A stretch of 64,000 bases of DNA from NCBI GenBank assembly GCA_963995505.1, contig OZ023182.1, forward strand, positions 1,565,001-1,629,000, read 5' to 3'. The number at the start of each line of letters is the position of its first letter. Positions within the stretch are counted from its first letter, which is position 1. The position numbers and the translations under genes were made by a program. Source of the stretch: Hypericum androsaemum. Lineage: Eukaryota; Streptophyta; Magnoliopsida; Malpighiales; Hypericaceae. The notes below the pieces were generated by a model. That model searched no databases. It was not told the origin of the DNA and saw only the letters and a program-made list of their open reading frames with translations. Of this stretch, positions 46,183 through 56,351 are shown one piece after another.

Positions 46183-48633
46183 AATACAGATGGATCCTAT
46201 GGTTTAAGATTTAATAATTATAAGGGAAAAGAAGTAAAGGAAGATCACGAGAATATAGGCAGCGATGAAGAAACAAATTTAATGAATTTCGAATTCAAAA
46301 ATGAGGATGAACCATTAGGAGATCCTATCTATGATACAGAAAACGAACAGGAAATATTGAACTTAGAAGAAACAATAGGTTATAGCTATTATGAAGAAGA
46401 TGATAACTTAGACGATAGCCTAGAGGGAATAAACCTAGAAGAAACTGCAGGATTTAAAACAGAGGAAGTATGTATAGACATAAATCAAATAATAAATAGG
46501 AAATTTACTGAATTAAACATACAAGATCAAGTAGATGATATGTTAATAGAATGTATGACAGGATTAGGAATGAGTTATGAAGAAGCTTATAACAAGCTAA
46601 GCGAATATTTTAATTTACCACTTGTCACAGACATTATAAACGGTAAAAGCTTAATTAGCGATTTTTATAAGCCAGAAACAAACTACATGGACCAAACAAT
46701 GGTACCAGTTGATAGAGGAACTAAGAGACCAAAACCAGAATTTATAACTCCGGGAACCTCTGGAACAGAAAGATCAGGGAGAGAACCCTGGCTTCCACCA
46801 TCTATCACATACCAGGGAGAATCTAATCTTAGAGGTCGAGGATCTAGAATGCCAATTGGACGATTATATAGTTCTGATATGTTATTAGTAGAACAGCAAC
46901 ACCCACAGCTATGGCCAGACGAAGTCCTGGTATGGGAACAAACGGTAGTTAGAAACTGGGAAACTAATAAATGATCAGATATAGATATGTTCTCTTATTT
47001 AGAAACAACGTTAGGACCAACAGCGTTAGGATTTTGGCAGAGTAAAAAGGCTAAAAATCCCGAGGAAATTAATACATTAAAATCATTAGGAGATAATCCC
47101 TACAACTTCACAAGTCAGATTAGAATTTTGTTATTAGGAGTTGATCCGGCAAAAGAAAATACGTTTATACAAGACACGGCAGTTAGAAACCTAGAACAAT
47201 TAAGTATAACAGACTTTAAATATATCAAAGAATTTAGCTCCAACTTTGCTAGATTACTGGCACAAACCGGACGAGCTATGGATGATAATTTGTGTAATAG
47301 ATATTTTGTAAAATTACCAGGAGATTTAGGAAGATCTATACATGAAGATTGGGTAGCTGATTATGGCTTAACAGAAGGATTAGGTGTAGGCCCACGAATA
47401 ACATACGTATTTAATAAACTAGAAGAAAAGTGTAAAGAAGCAACTATGGAAGAACAGATTAGAAGGCAGGCTTGGGCTTTTTGCAAAACAGCAGTATACA
47501 CTCCACAGGCATACGGAAATTATGATAAAAACAAGGGAAAAAGAAAATATCTTAGGAAAAGTACATCGTATAGAAAAAATAAACCCTGTAAAAATAAAAA
47601 TAAATACGTAAAGAAAAAATCTCAGAATAGGAAGTGTACCTGTTTTATTTGTGGAGATCCAGATCACCTAGCAAATAAATGTCCTAACAAGGAAAAAAAT
47701 ACAGATAGATCTAACTTAGTAGAACAGTTTGACGAATATGAAATACAAAGTATTAGAACCGACGATTCTGAGAATTCTATTTATAGTATAACCAGTGAAT
47801 CAGATAGAGAGAACTCCCCTAAAATAACATATACTTACATGAATATAGAAAAACATGAGTGTCCGCATGAATGGATTAGAAATAGGGAAAATAATCATAT
47901 AAGCTGCTATAACTGCAAGCTATATCCTGCAATAGAAAGACGTTATCAATGTAATTATTGCTTTAAAGAAATCTGCTTTCTATGTATTAAAGAGATCTAT
48001 AAAATCGAAACAGATTTAACAGGAAGAAAAAAGGGATTAACTAAAGATAACAACTTTTATACTGAACGAATTGAAAAACATGAATTAGAAATTGAACTCA
48101 TTAAACAAAGATTAATAAAACTAGAAACGGAAAGAGATAATATGGGAAAACATAAAGAAATTATTGAAGAAAATAACATGGCCGAACAAATAGCAGAAGA
48201 AGAAGCATTTATAATTGGTGACTGTATAGCTAGTCTAATAACATTAAAATGTAGAGTCTGGTTAGAAAATAATAAATTCCTCGATTTAACAGCCATTTTA
48301 GACACAGGAAGTACTAAGAGTTTAATAGGATACAGTATGGTTCCTAAACAATACCATACACCACTAAAATACCATATTACCACTCGAACAGTGGAAAATA
48401 GATTACTAACATTAACCCATTGCTTAGAATCCACAGGAATTCAGTTTTTAGATTTTGCAGGCAATTATAGTACTAAATATGATCTTCCCCAAGTAAACAT
48501 TGCGCCAGAAGGAACTCGTAGTAAAGAATTTCTGCTTGGCATTAATTTTCTTTGTAGCCTCAATGGAAGTCTTTCTATAGCCCGTAACTGCATCACCATT
48601 AGTAAATATGTTTATACGTTTACTAATGTCTAA
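46183..48633 (+). pseudogene. Coat region, Cys motifs and protease of block F
   Basis: In frame with 45319. An acidic coat N-part is open 46282-46974 and is stopped by TGA at 46972 (CGA in block E). The second frame, 46987-48633, includes the coat core, CCHC finger CTCFICGDPDHLANKC (pattern CX-C-X2-C-X4-H-X4-C, near 47636-47683), the second Cys motif of pattern CX2CX11CX2CX4CX2C (near 47903-47980) and the protease DTGSTKSLIG (near 48302). It ends in scrambled sequence at the copy's edge. Both Cys patterns are those described for badnaviruses and tungroviruses. Confidence 0.9.
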
Positions 48634-48674
48634 ACATCCGTTTACTAATGATTACAAGAATGGGGAAGGGCTCC

Positions 48675-48867
48675 TTAAATAGAAGGAGCCAGAGGCAGAG
48701 AGAAACTAGTTCTTTCTAAAGTACGCTCGCAGGCGCACTAATAAAAGTTACCTAGCTCACAGCTGGCTACTAGCTAGCGCACTACTACTAGTGAAAAGTA
48801 AGTACAATAATTGGGACAAAACGTCAGCCCTTACGTCTAATTGGGACAAAACGTCAACCCTTACGTC
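48675..48867 (-). promoter_or_regulatory. Viral promoter of block G, facing block F
   Basis: On the minus strand, as-1-like elements are at 48867-48852 (one base changed) and 48837-48822 (intact), and TATTTAA at 48681-48675. RNA from here would start near 48650 and run leftward, antisense to block F coat and movement regions. Confidence 0.75.
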
Positions 48868-48889
48868 TAATTATTAATAATTATTAATC

Positions 48890-50731
48890 TGCTCTATGCG
48901 TGTCGGGAATGGATACATCGCCACTTGTTATACTAGCAGCTTCTAGTTCCATCTGTCTTTCATCTTCGAGGTGAATGATGTGGCTTTCTTCTAGAAGGCC
49001 TCCGTCACCACTATGTGGTAAGATCATTCGTCATTGATCTGTGCTCCATATCTGTGTATAGTGTCCTTCTCCGAGGAGTCGGAGATTCTTCCATCCCCGT
49101 GGTATGGGTAGACAGGCTGGATTCTGTAGCAATCGATAGACCTCTGGGTTTCTGATCTCATTTATATCATAAGGAGAGGGGGCCTCTAAGTTAAGCTCTG
49201 TTTCTTCAAACTCTGTTTCGTCTAGCAGAATTATCCGCTTTTTGCCTGGGATGGTGGTGAATTCTGTTACCCAGGGGAGAGTAGAATCGATCAGGCAGAA
49301 GATTCGTCCTCTAACTGCCATGTTACCTCCTATCAGAAAGAATTTTTCCCCGAACCATTGGAGAATCTCTTCCATCTTTCCTTCCTCTTCTAATTTTAAG
49401 ATCATAACATCTATCATTCCTAAGTGATAAAACCTTAGGATAAGTTTAGCTGGCAAGTCTGTTTTGTTTAGATCAACCTGAAGCTTTAAGAGTCCCACCG
49501 TTCTGTTGCTGAGACTGTAGGGTTTTTGTATTATATCTACTCCCTGGAAAATCTAGTTTACTTCTTTGAGATGTATTCGTGCTAAGTCTTGCTGGGCTGT
49601 GATCAGATCTTCAATATGGCCTTTTTTGGTTTTCTTTTTTATTAATTCTTCTCCTTCAGGCCATTCATTAAAGAGAGGCTGTAGAACCTGTTGAGCAGGG
49701 AGATCTAGCAGTCTAGCTTTTAACTGGATAAAGTCTCTGTTGGAACCCTTTGATGTTGATAGCTTTAACTCGGTGTCATCTAGTTTCTTCCTCAGTTCTG
49801 TTCCTGATTTGTTGAGTTTGGCCACCATCTTTTCCATAATGGTTATTGTCTGTTCATTTTTCTGAGCTGTAACCCCAGCCGTCAAAGCCTTTTGTTCAGC
49901 TTCTTGTCTTTTTTCTTCCAGGTGTCGAATCTGCTGTTCATTTTGCTGTTGAAGATGTACGATCTGGGCCTCCAGTTGTCTGATTGTATCTTCATGTCGA
50001 AGAATAATCTGGGCTGGTTCTTCTCTGGTTACATCGGAGAAGGGTCTAACCACTTCTGGTTCAATAAAAAAGTTGGGCCCAAAAGCCTTTCGGGCTTCTT
50101 CAAGGGCCTCGGAAAAACTGTAATAGCCTTTATATAGAGGCTGGTTACATAAGATGTATTTTCTAACTGTATCGAAACTATTAAACACTCCTGTTTTTAA
50201 CCCTCTGTATATTACATAATGAGTAAACTTCTTTTTATATGTTTTGGGAGTATTTTCGGAAAAATACATACTAAGTGCATTTAAGCACTGTACTTTGAAA
50301 TTAGTAGCTGCTCCTGCTATCTGTATATGCCACAGATTGTCGAGAAGACATTGTTGTGACCTGTCTATGGATAACCCTGGGAAGGGTCTAAATTTTTTAT
50401 TCCTTATATCCGGGAATTCTGCAAAGGAAATTGTTCCAAATTTAATCTGTTTATGCTGTGAAGAAGTTGGACTTGCCGAGGGCACTGAAGCACCACTTGC
50501 ATTTCCTTCTGTATAAATTGGCATGGCCAGATTATTTCTGTATATAATATTGGCTGGAGTACCAGCTACTTCTGATTGTATTGCTTGTATGTTCTGAATA
50601 ACACTTGGTTCATCTTTTTTCTGTGGAGTCTGTGGAATAATGGGGCTTTGGGTACTTGGCCCTTCGCCTTCCATTTTCTCTTTATCTTTAGGCTTAATGA
50701 CCCTTTTCTTCATATTATTTTCCAGCATCAT
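48890..50731 (-). pseudogene. TAV-like ORF of block G
   Basis: ATG near 50731-50729. Open for about 393 codons to a TGG-to-TAG stop at about 49555-49553, then open again 49498-49031. It keeps the TAV core and the coiled coil without the CAG-to-TAG change seen in block B. A CGA-to-TGA-type stop (near 49030) precedes the C-terminal end. Confidence 0.82.
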
Positions 50732-50775
50732 CAAAAAACTTGTTAATGCTTCTGGATAATAAATCTGCTAAACTA

Positions 50776-52802
50776 TTATTTTTTTTCTTTAATATGCTCG
50801 AATTCTATTGAATAACCACTACCTTGTATTAAATTTTGTAAGTTAATCCATCTAGTTCTATTTATCTTTTTGCTATTTTCATTTTTTAGGAATTTAACTA
50901 TAGCTTCGCAATCCGTTCTTACTGTAAATTCGTTATTTGTATATAATTTAAACTTATCTAATGCATTTATTAATGCCTGTATTTCAAAGTCTAGACTAGT
51001 CCAGTTCATACCGGCTTTATTAAAATTACCACTAGCGTATGCTGCTATTCTTTCTGTGTCTTTATCTGCATATTTATGTGGCTTGCAGATCATTACTGCT
51101 CTCCATCCTTCTTTACTTCCATCACATTCTATGATAATATAATCTGTGGTAAGAGGTAATTCTAGAGGTTTTATCTTTCGAACTTCCTGCTTAATTTTCT
51201 TAACTAATTCTATATCCTCTTTATTGAAATTTCTTTGACCATTTTTGGACGTTTTACTATATAAAGGTCCTGTTAATTTACTAAGATTTGGAATAAATTT
51301 TCTTGCATAATTCATGATTCCTAAGAAAGCTTGGATTTTTTTAAGCCTTCTAGTTTATCTGGAAAACTAAGAATTTTTTCTGCTATATGTGGTTGTAATT
51401 CTATTTTACCGTTTCCTATTTCTAGGCCCAAAAAGGAAATTTTTTTTCTTGAATAATTCCATTTTCTTCTTACTTAATACTATCCCTTGTTTTACTACTT
51501 CTTCAAAAACTACAGCTAAATGTTTTTCATGTTCAGTAACTGAGTTACTAGCTATGAGGATATCGTCAATATATACTAGGCAAAATTCATATTTTAGGAA
51601 AATACTATCCATAAATCGTTGAAAACTGCAAGCGCATTTTTTAAACCAAAACTAAGGACATTCCACTCAAAGTGTCCTTCTGGACATGTGAAAGCTGTCC
51701 ATGGCTTAAACCATTCTTCTAATTTTAGGTGGTTGTAGCCTGATTTTAGATCGAATTTACTAAATATCTTTTTATTCTGAATTAGTCCTATAAGATTATC
51801 TTTGTTTGGAATGTTATACGCGTCATCTATCGTGTTATCATTTAATCTTTTATAATTATATACTATTCTAGCATTCCCTCTTTTGATTTCACTATGGTTT
51901 CTAACTATGAAAGCCGCTGATCTGTGTGGACTTTCAGACCTTCTAATTAAATTTTGTCTAAGCATTTCGGGAATTTGACTCCTAAATTCTTCCCTATCTA
52001 GGGGGCTATAATCGATATTTGCAGTAACTATTCGGATGTCAGGATTCTTGATTTTCATTTTTGCTAAAAAGTTTATTCTGGATTTTGTTATATCATCCCC
52101 TATTAATCCTAACTTTTCTAATTTCTGGATTTTAGGGTAGTTTATGCTACTTTTAATATCTGGTCCTTTTTCTAAATCTTGTGACAACATTTCTCCTAAC
52201 ATCTGATAAGCTTCATTTTCTATATTACTAGATTGAATATCATTTTTTGTTAAAAAATCTAATTGGGAGTGTCCACCACGCTTTCGCGCGAACTCGGATG
52301 TTTGGATATATTTATTAGTGGGAAACGTATAAACATGTTTACTAATGGTGATGCAGTTACGGGCTATAGTAAGACTTCCATTGAGGCTACAAAGAAAATT
52401 AATGCCAAGCAGAAATTCTTTACTACGAGTTCCTTCTGGCGCAATGTTTACTTGGGGAAGATCATATTTAGTACTATAATTGCCTGCAAAATCTAAAAAC
52501 TGAATTCCTGTGGATTCTAAGCAATGGGTTAATGTTAGTAATCTATTTTCCACTGTTCGAGTGGTAATATGGTATTTTAGTGGTGTATGGTATTGTTTAG
52601 GAACCATACTGTATCTTATTAAACTCTTAGTACTTCCTGTGTCTAAAATGGCTGTTAAATCGAGAAATTTATTATTTTCTAACCAGACTCTACATTTTAA
52701 TGTTATTAAACTAGCTATACAGTCACCAATTATAAATGCTTCTTCTTCTGCTATTTGTTCGGCCATGTTATTTTCTTCAATAATTTCTTTATGTTTTCCC
52801 AT
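50776..52802 (-). pseudogene. Protease, RT and RNase H of block G
   Basis: The protease-RT frame 52802-51594 is broken by a 1-bp deletion just before YIDD. The palm with YIDDIL follows in another frame (51612-51406) and shifts again at an enlarged A-run near 51440. RNase H 51315-50776 has a G-to-A change next to the first catalytic block (GWRAV for GWGAV) and is cut short at about 50783. Confidence 0.88.
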
Positions 52803-52980
52803 ATTATCTCTTTCCGTTTCTAGTTTTATTAATCTTTGTTTAATGAGTTCAATTTCTAATTCATGTTTTTCAATTCGTTCAGTATAAAAGTTGTTATCTT
52901 TAGTTAATCCCTTTTTTCTTCCTGTTAAATCTGTTTCGATTTTATAGATCTCTTTAATACATAGAAAGCAGATTTCTTTA

Positions 52981-53697
52981 AGCGGAACTAGGACTATGAC
53001 AGAACCAGCTAGAAATAGTGTAAGTGATAATATTTCAACATATTCATTTTTAGGAAGACTACTTAGAGGATCACGAAGTAATAGTACACAGGATGTGGTT
53101 CAATTAGAAGAAGAAATAGATGTAGAACGAAATTTGAAACTTTATAATAATGCTCAGGTAGACGCTTTAAATCCCTGAACACTATATCAGACAGGACTCC
53201 TTAACGTACGAACAGTACTAGTAAGAAGTAATAGGGAAGAGAGCTTAAGAATTGTGGATAATGCAGAAGAAATAGAACTATTTACACCAGAAACTTTAAA
53301 ATGTTTAAAACAGTCAGGAAAACATTTTGTGCACATAGGACTAATTGTAATAGGAATTAAAGGACTGGGAAGAAAAGAGCTAGGAACAAAAGCTTTGGTA
53401 CTAATTTTAGATAAATCTTGGAAGACCGATTTAAAGAAAGCCATAATAGCAGGAATGGAAGTAGACATGAGTAAAAATAGTGCTATGTTTTACTGTTCAC
53501 CCGCAGTATTAAAAGATATAAAGACCTAAAAATTTTAAAAATAGGACTAAAAACAAGAGGATATGAAAATTTTATAGGAAATAACCTCGTAATAAGCATA
53601 GGAATATTGGGAAAGGCAAGTAATAGATCGGGAATGAAATTTAAAGTCAACATAGAAGGGATAGTGCAGAACTTAGCAAGTAAAGGAGTTAAAATGA
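52981..53697 (+). pseudogene. Viral block H: movement-protein fragment
   Basis: Plus strand, matching 45357-46070 of block F. Stops include TGA near 53176 (AGA in F). A 1-bp deletion near 53519 shifts the frame after the MEVDMSKNSA block. It joins block G head to head at 52980/52981. Confidence 0.87.
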
Positions 53698-54176
53698 ACA
53701 TGAAAAACATACGTTTATACAAGACACGGCAGTTAGAAAATACGTGTTATTAGGTATTTCTTTAGATTATTAATTTTCTCCTCTTATCATATTCTGGTTC
53801 TCAATAAACGTATATTATTTCTTGTTTTTTCGTCCGTGATTACAAGAATGGGGAAGGGCTCCTTAAATAGAAGGAGCCAGAGGCAGAGAGAATCTAGTTC
53901 TTTCTAAAGTACGCTCACAGGCGCACTAATAAAAGTTACCTAGCTTAGAACACTATATCAGACAGGACTCCTTAACGTACGAACAGTACTAGTAAGAAGT
54001 AATAGGGAAGAGAGCTTAAGAATTGTGGATAATGCAGAAGAAATAGAACCTCCGTCACCACTATGTGGTAAGATCATTCGCCATTGATCTGTGCTCCATA
54101 TCTGTGTATAGTGTCCTTCTCCGAGGAGTCGGAGATTCTTCCATCCCCGTGGTATGGGTAGACAGGCTGGATTCTG
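53698..54176. mobile_element. Patchwork of short viral and host scraps
   Basis: In order: a coat scrap (about 53706-53740, plus), a host-like scrap matching 27303-27325 (53784-53806), a promoter/leader piece on the minus strand (about 53812-53944, including TTAAATA, the reverse of the TATA box), a movement-protein piece on the plus strand (about 53945-54049) and a TAV C-part piece on the minus strand (about 54050-54176). The cluster then ends in a (TA)n tract. Confidence 0.82.

Positions 54177-54243
<67 letters not shown>
54177..54243. repeat. (TA)n microsatellite between two viral sequence types
   Basis: About 60 bp of near-pure TA directly between the TAV scrap (ends near 54178) and the second virus type. 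Confidence 0.95.
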
Positions 54244-54247
<4 letters not shown>

Positions 54248-54340
54248 GATATTGATCAGGTATTTACGTGAAGTGATATGCTTTAGAGCATTAAGGAATT
54301 CATTAGGTTGAGGAGTAGGTTCAGTAGGATGACTAGACTA

Positions 54341-54380
54341 CACTCTTGATCAGGATTCAGATTCGGAGTCTATCAGATCA
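54341..54380 (+). repeat. ~38-bp repeat shared with 55481-55520
   Basis: CACTCTTGATCAGGATTCAG and the following GAGTCTATCAGATCAT occur at both places. It probably marks a deletion or copy joint within the second virus fragment. Confidence 0.85.
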
Positions 54381-54575
54381 TCCTCCTCTCTCCATCCCAT
54401 TCTAAACCATATTCATGGACCCCAAAGGTCCTTCTCTTCGTTTGGTTTGGTCTCAGAATTACGGAGCCATTATTGGTTAGACCATGCATGGTAGCAGGCA
54501 GTAAGTCCCGAAGCGAGGCAATTAGACCATTGGCTTTGTGCTGGTATATTCTCTTTGCATCTGTATATTGCATCT

Positions 54576-55530
54576 AATGTCATCTATGGATCCGTTTTCT
54601 TGCAATAATGCTTCATGCATCTCATCTGCTCATGAACTGGCTGAGCCCAGTAACGCACAAAGCCGTATAAATAGTAATGAACTGATCATTGAAGATTTTA
54701 AAGGTTGCATTGATAACTGGAAACTACCAAAGATTTCAAAGCATGACATTTATCACGTTTCAAAAAACCCATTTTTAAGGCATGATTATGTTATCAAACA
54801 AGAAGAGCCGTTTGAACAAAAGACTTCACGCCTTAGATCTGACCCCCGACCTCCTTGCCCAGATCTCTGCCCTCATGATCAACGATTTTGATTCTGATTC
54901 CAGCTCTGTCACTGAAGAATCTGAACAACTTGATGAGCTCATCCACTCCTCTTCTGAGTCTGACTCAGAAAAATCCATCTGCGTCCTCACCCAAGACCAA
55001 GAATTTCTCCTCGCTATGGCTAATGACATCGAAGACCCTACCAAAAGAAAGACTTATGTTTCCAAGCTACTCAACTCCATTGACGTTTCTACCTCTGTAA
55101 CTATCCCACCTAAGGCTTACGATCTTACCAAAATCCTTCATACAAAGCTTCATTTTCAACGTATTTCTCAACAATTGCTTGATCCTTCTACCCAACGCAA
55201 TATTGATATTTTTAAAACTAAGCTCCTTAACGAGCTTTGTTCTGATCTTCCTAATGCTTTCTGGCTTCGAAAAAAGCATGTTATCACTCTTCCTTATGAT
55301 TCCCAATTTTCAGAAAGACAAATCCCCACAAAAGCCCGTCCCATTCAAATGAATTCTGACATGATTGCTTTATGCGAAAAAGAGATCCACGATTTAGAAC
55401 AAAAGGGTTTGATCTCTAAATCCAAATCCCCTTGGAGCTGTGCTGCATTTTATGTCATGAAAAACTCGAACGCCATCCACACTCTTGATCAGGATTCAGA
55501 TTCGGAGTCTATCAGATCATACCTGCTCTT
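54576..55530 (+). pseudogene. Polyprotein fragment of the second pararetrovirus (pre-RT and RT N-part)
   Basis: A frame ending at 54891 (ELIIEDFKGCIDNWKLPKIS region) is followed, after a frameshift near 54785, by the frame 54782-55738. The latter has an acidic Ser-rich stretch, a helical region and the RT fingers (YDSQFSERQIPTKARPIQMN, then SPWSCAAFYV). At about 55470 RT is cut and replaced by DQDSDSESIRS, an acidic tail. The catalytic palm and RNase H are absent. Confidence 0.75.
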
Positions 55531-55696
55531 CCCCTCTGTGATTGTAATCCCTCTATCCCTCTCTTTAAAGTCTATCTCCGTATTTAGTCTTAAAGTTTAT
55601 ATTATTATTATTGTACTAAAGTTTATTTATGTTTATCAAGTTTATACTAATAAAGTTTATATTAATAAAGTTATAATCCTGTTCCGCCGCACCCTC

Positions 55697-55708
55697 TGGT
55701 ATCAGAGC
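55697..55708 (+). other. Primer binding site of the second pararetrovirus
   Basis: TGGTATCAGAGC, a perfect tRNA-Met complement, after an AT-rich leader-like stretch (55560-55690). No LTR borders it, so it fits a pararetrovirus better than a retrotransposon. Confidence 0.75.
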
Positions 55709-55738
55709 CATTATTTGCATATATATATAGAAAATTAA

Positions 55739-56090
55739 TATGCCATATTAAAGAAAAACAGAAAATTAAATATGCCATATTAAACAGAAAATTAATAATC
55801 TAAAGAAAAACATCTATCATTCCTAAGAAAGCAGACTTTAAACATCTATCATTCCTAAATTCTTTGATCTATATGTCTTGTATAACCGTATTTTCTTTTC
55901 CCATATTATCTCTTTCCGTTTCTAGTTTTATTAATCTTTGTTTAATGAGTTCAATTTCTAATTCATATTTTTCAATTCGTTCAGTATAAAAGTTGTTATC
56001 TTTAGTTAATCCCTTTTTTCTTCCTGTTAAATCTATTTCGATTTTATAGATCTCTTTAATACATAGAAAGCAGATTTCTTTAAAGCAATA
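55739..56090. mobile_element. Short viral scraps at the right edge of the cluster
   Basis: CATCTATCATTCCTAA (TAV, minus) occurs twice at about 55810 and 55845. A coat scrap at 55875-55902 and a piece of the region between second Cys motif and protease (about 55900-56090, minus strand) follow. Host-like ATGCCATATTAA occurs twice near 55741 and 55773. Confidence 0.8.
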
Positions 56091-56124
56091 AGTATATGCC
56101 ATATTAGCTTAGTGTGGTATTCCT

Positions 56125-56204
<80 letters not shown>

Positions 56205-56241
56205 AGGAATACCACACTAAGCTAATATGGCATATACTTAT
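56089..56241. repeat. Perfect 41-bp-arm palindrome with (TA)n centre
   Basis: The left arm 56089-56129 is the exact reverse complement of the right arm 56200-56241, around a pure TA run of about 70 bp. The arms contain TATGCCATATTAGCTTAGTG and its reverse complement. It sits exactly where viral sequence ends, so it looks like an inverted duplication of the host flank. Confidence 0.95.
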
Positions 56242-56351
56242 AAATTTTCTAATACAAGACAGAATAAATTCACTACCAAATAAAGGGAGCAGTAATGACA
56301 TAATGTCATAGCTGTCAAAAGCTAACATTAGTAAGGTGAAAAGTAACCTCC

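Larger units (their letters stand above)
40545..48630 (+). mobile_element. Viral block F: near-complete circularly permuted copy, plus strand
   Basis: Runs from the protease/RT linker through RT, RNase H, TAV, promoter, leader, primer site, ORF1, movement and coat regions, and back to the protease, ending about 22 bp short of its own start point. It is therefore a full ~8.1-kb circle opened between protease and RT, a different point from block B. Best reference copy in the window. Confidence 0.92.
48650..52980 (-). mobile_element. Viral block G: second Cys motif to promoter, minus strand
   Basis: Read leftward from 52980: end of the second Cys motif, protease and RT (52802-51594, then frameshifts near 51620 and 51440), RNase H (51315-50776), TAV (50731 to about 48890), as-1-like repeats, TATA box. 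About 4.3 kb, a little over half of the viral genome. It abuts block F tail to head, so its promoter points into F. Confidence 0.9.
27537..54176. mobile_element. Cluster of rearranged endogenous pararetrovirus copies (Caulimoviridae)
   Basis: Nearly all of this interval is sequence of one virus type, joined as blocks in both orientations: A 27565-28433 (+), B 28434-36571 (-), C 36596-38033 (+), D 38034-38498 (+), E 38499-40504 (+), F 40545-48630 (+), G 48650-52980 (-), H 52981-53697 (+), and small patches to 54176. Family assignment rests on movement protein, coat-region Cys motifs, aspartic protease, RT with YIDD, RNase H, a TAV-like ORF and a tRNA-Met primer site, with no integrase and no LTR. 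Such viruses do not need integration to replicate, so the copies are chance insertions. All are disabled. Confidence 0.95.
54244..55738 (+). mobile_element. Fragment of a second endogenous pararetrovirus (florendovirus/petuvirus-like)
   Basis: Different from the main cluster in sequence and base composition. Includes a polyprotein piece with the N-terminal RT region, then an internal deletion, an acidic tail shared with 54341-54380, an AT-rich non-coding stretch and a primer binding site at 55697-55708. The RT block with IPTKARPIQMN and KSPWSCAAFYV is the form seen in petuvirus and florendovirus RTs (recalled, not searched). Confidence 0.75.

Noticed and set aside
27537..54176. Possibility that the cluster is a Ty3/gypsy retrotransposon
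   Set aside because: RT and RNase H resemble both groups, but there is no integrase and no LTR, while movement protein, both Cys motifs and TAV are present.
54373..54573. 66-codon minus-strand frame beside the second virus fragment
   Set aside because: Could be viral, but I see no motif and the neighbouring viral gene lies on the other strand; not enough support.
56033..56328. Open frames made of YIYIYI repeats on both strands
   Set aside because: Translation of the (TA)n microsatellite; not a gene.
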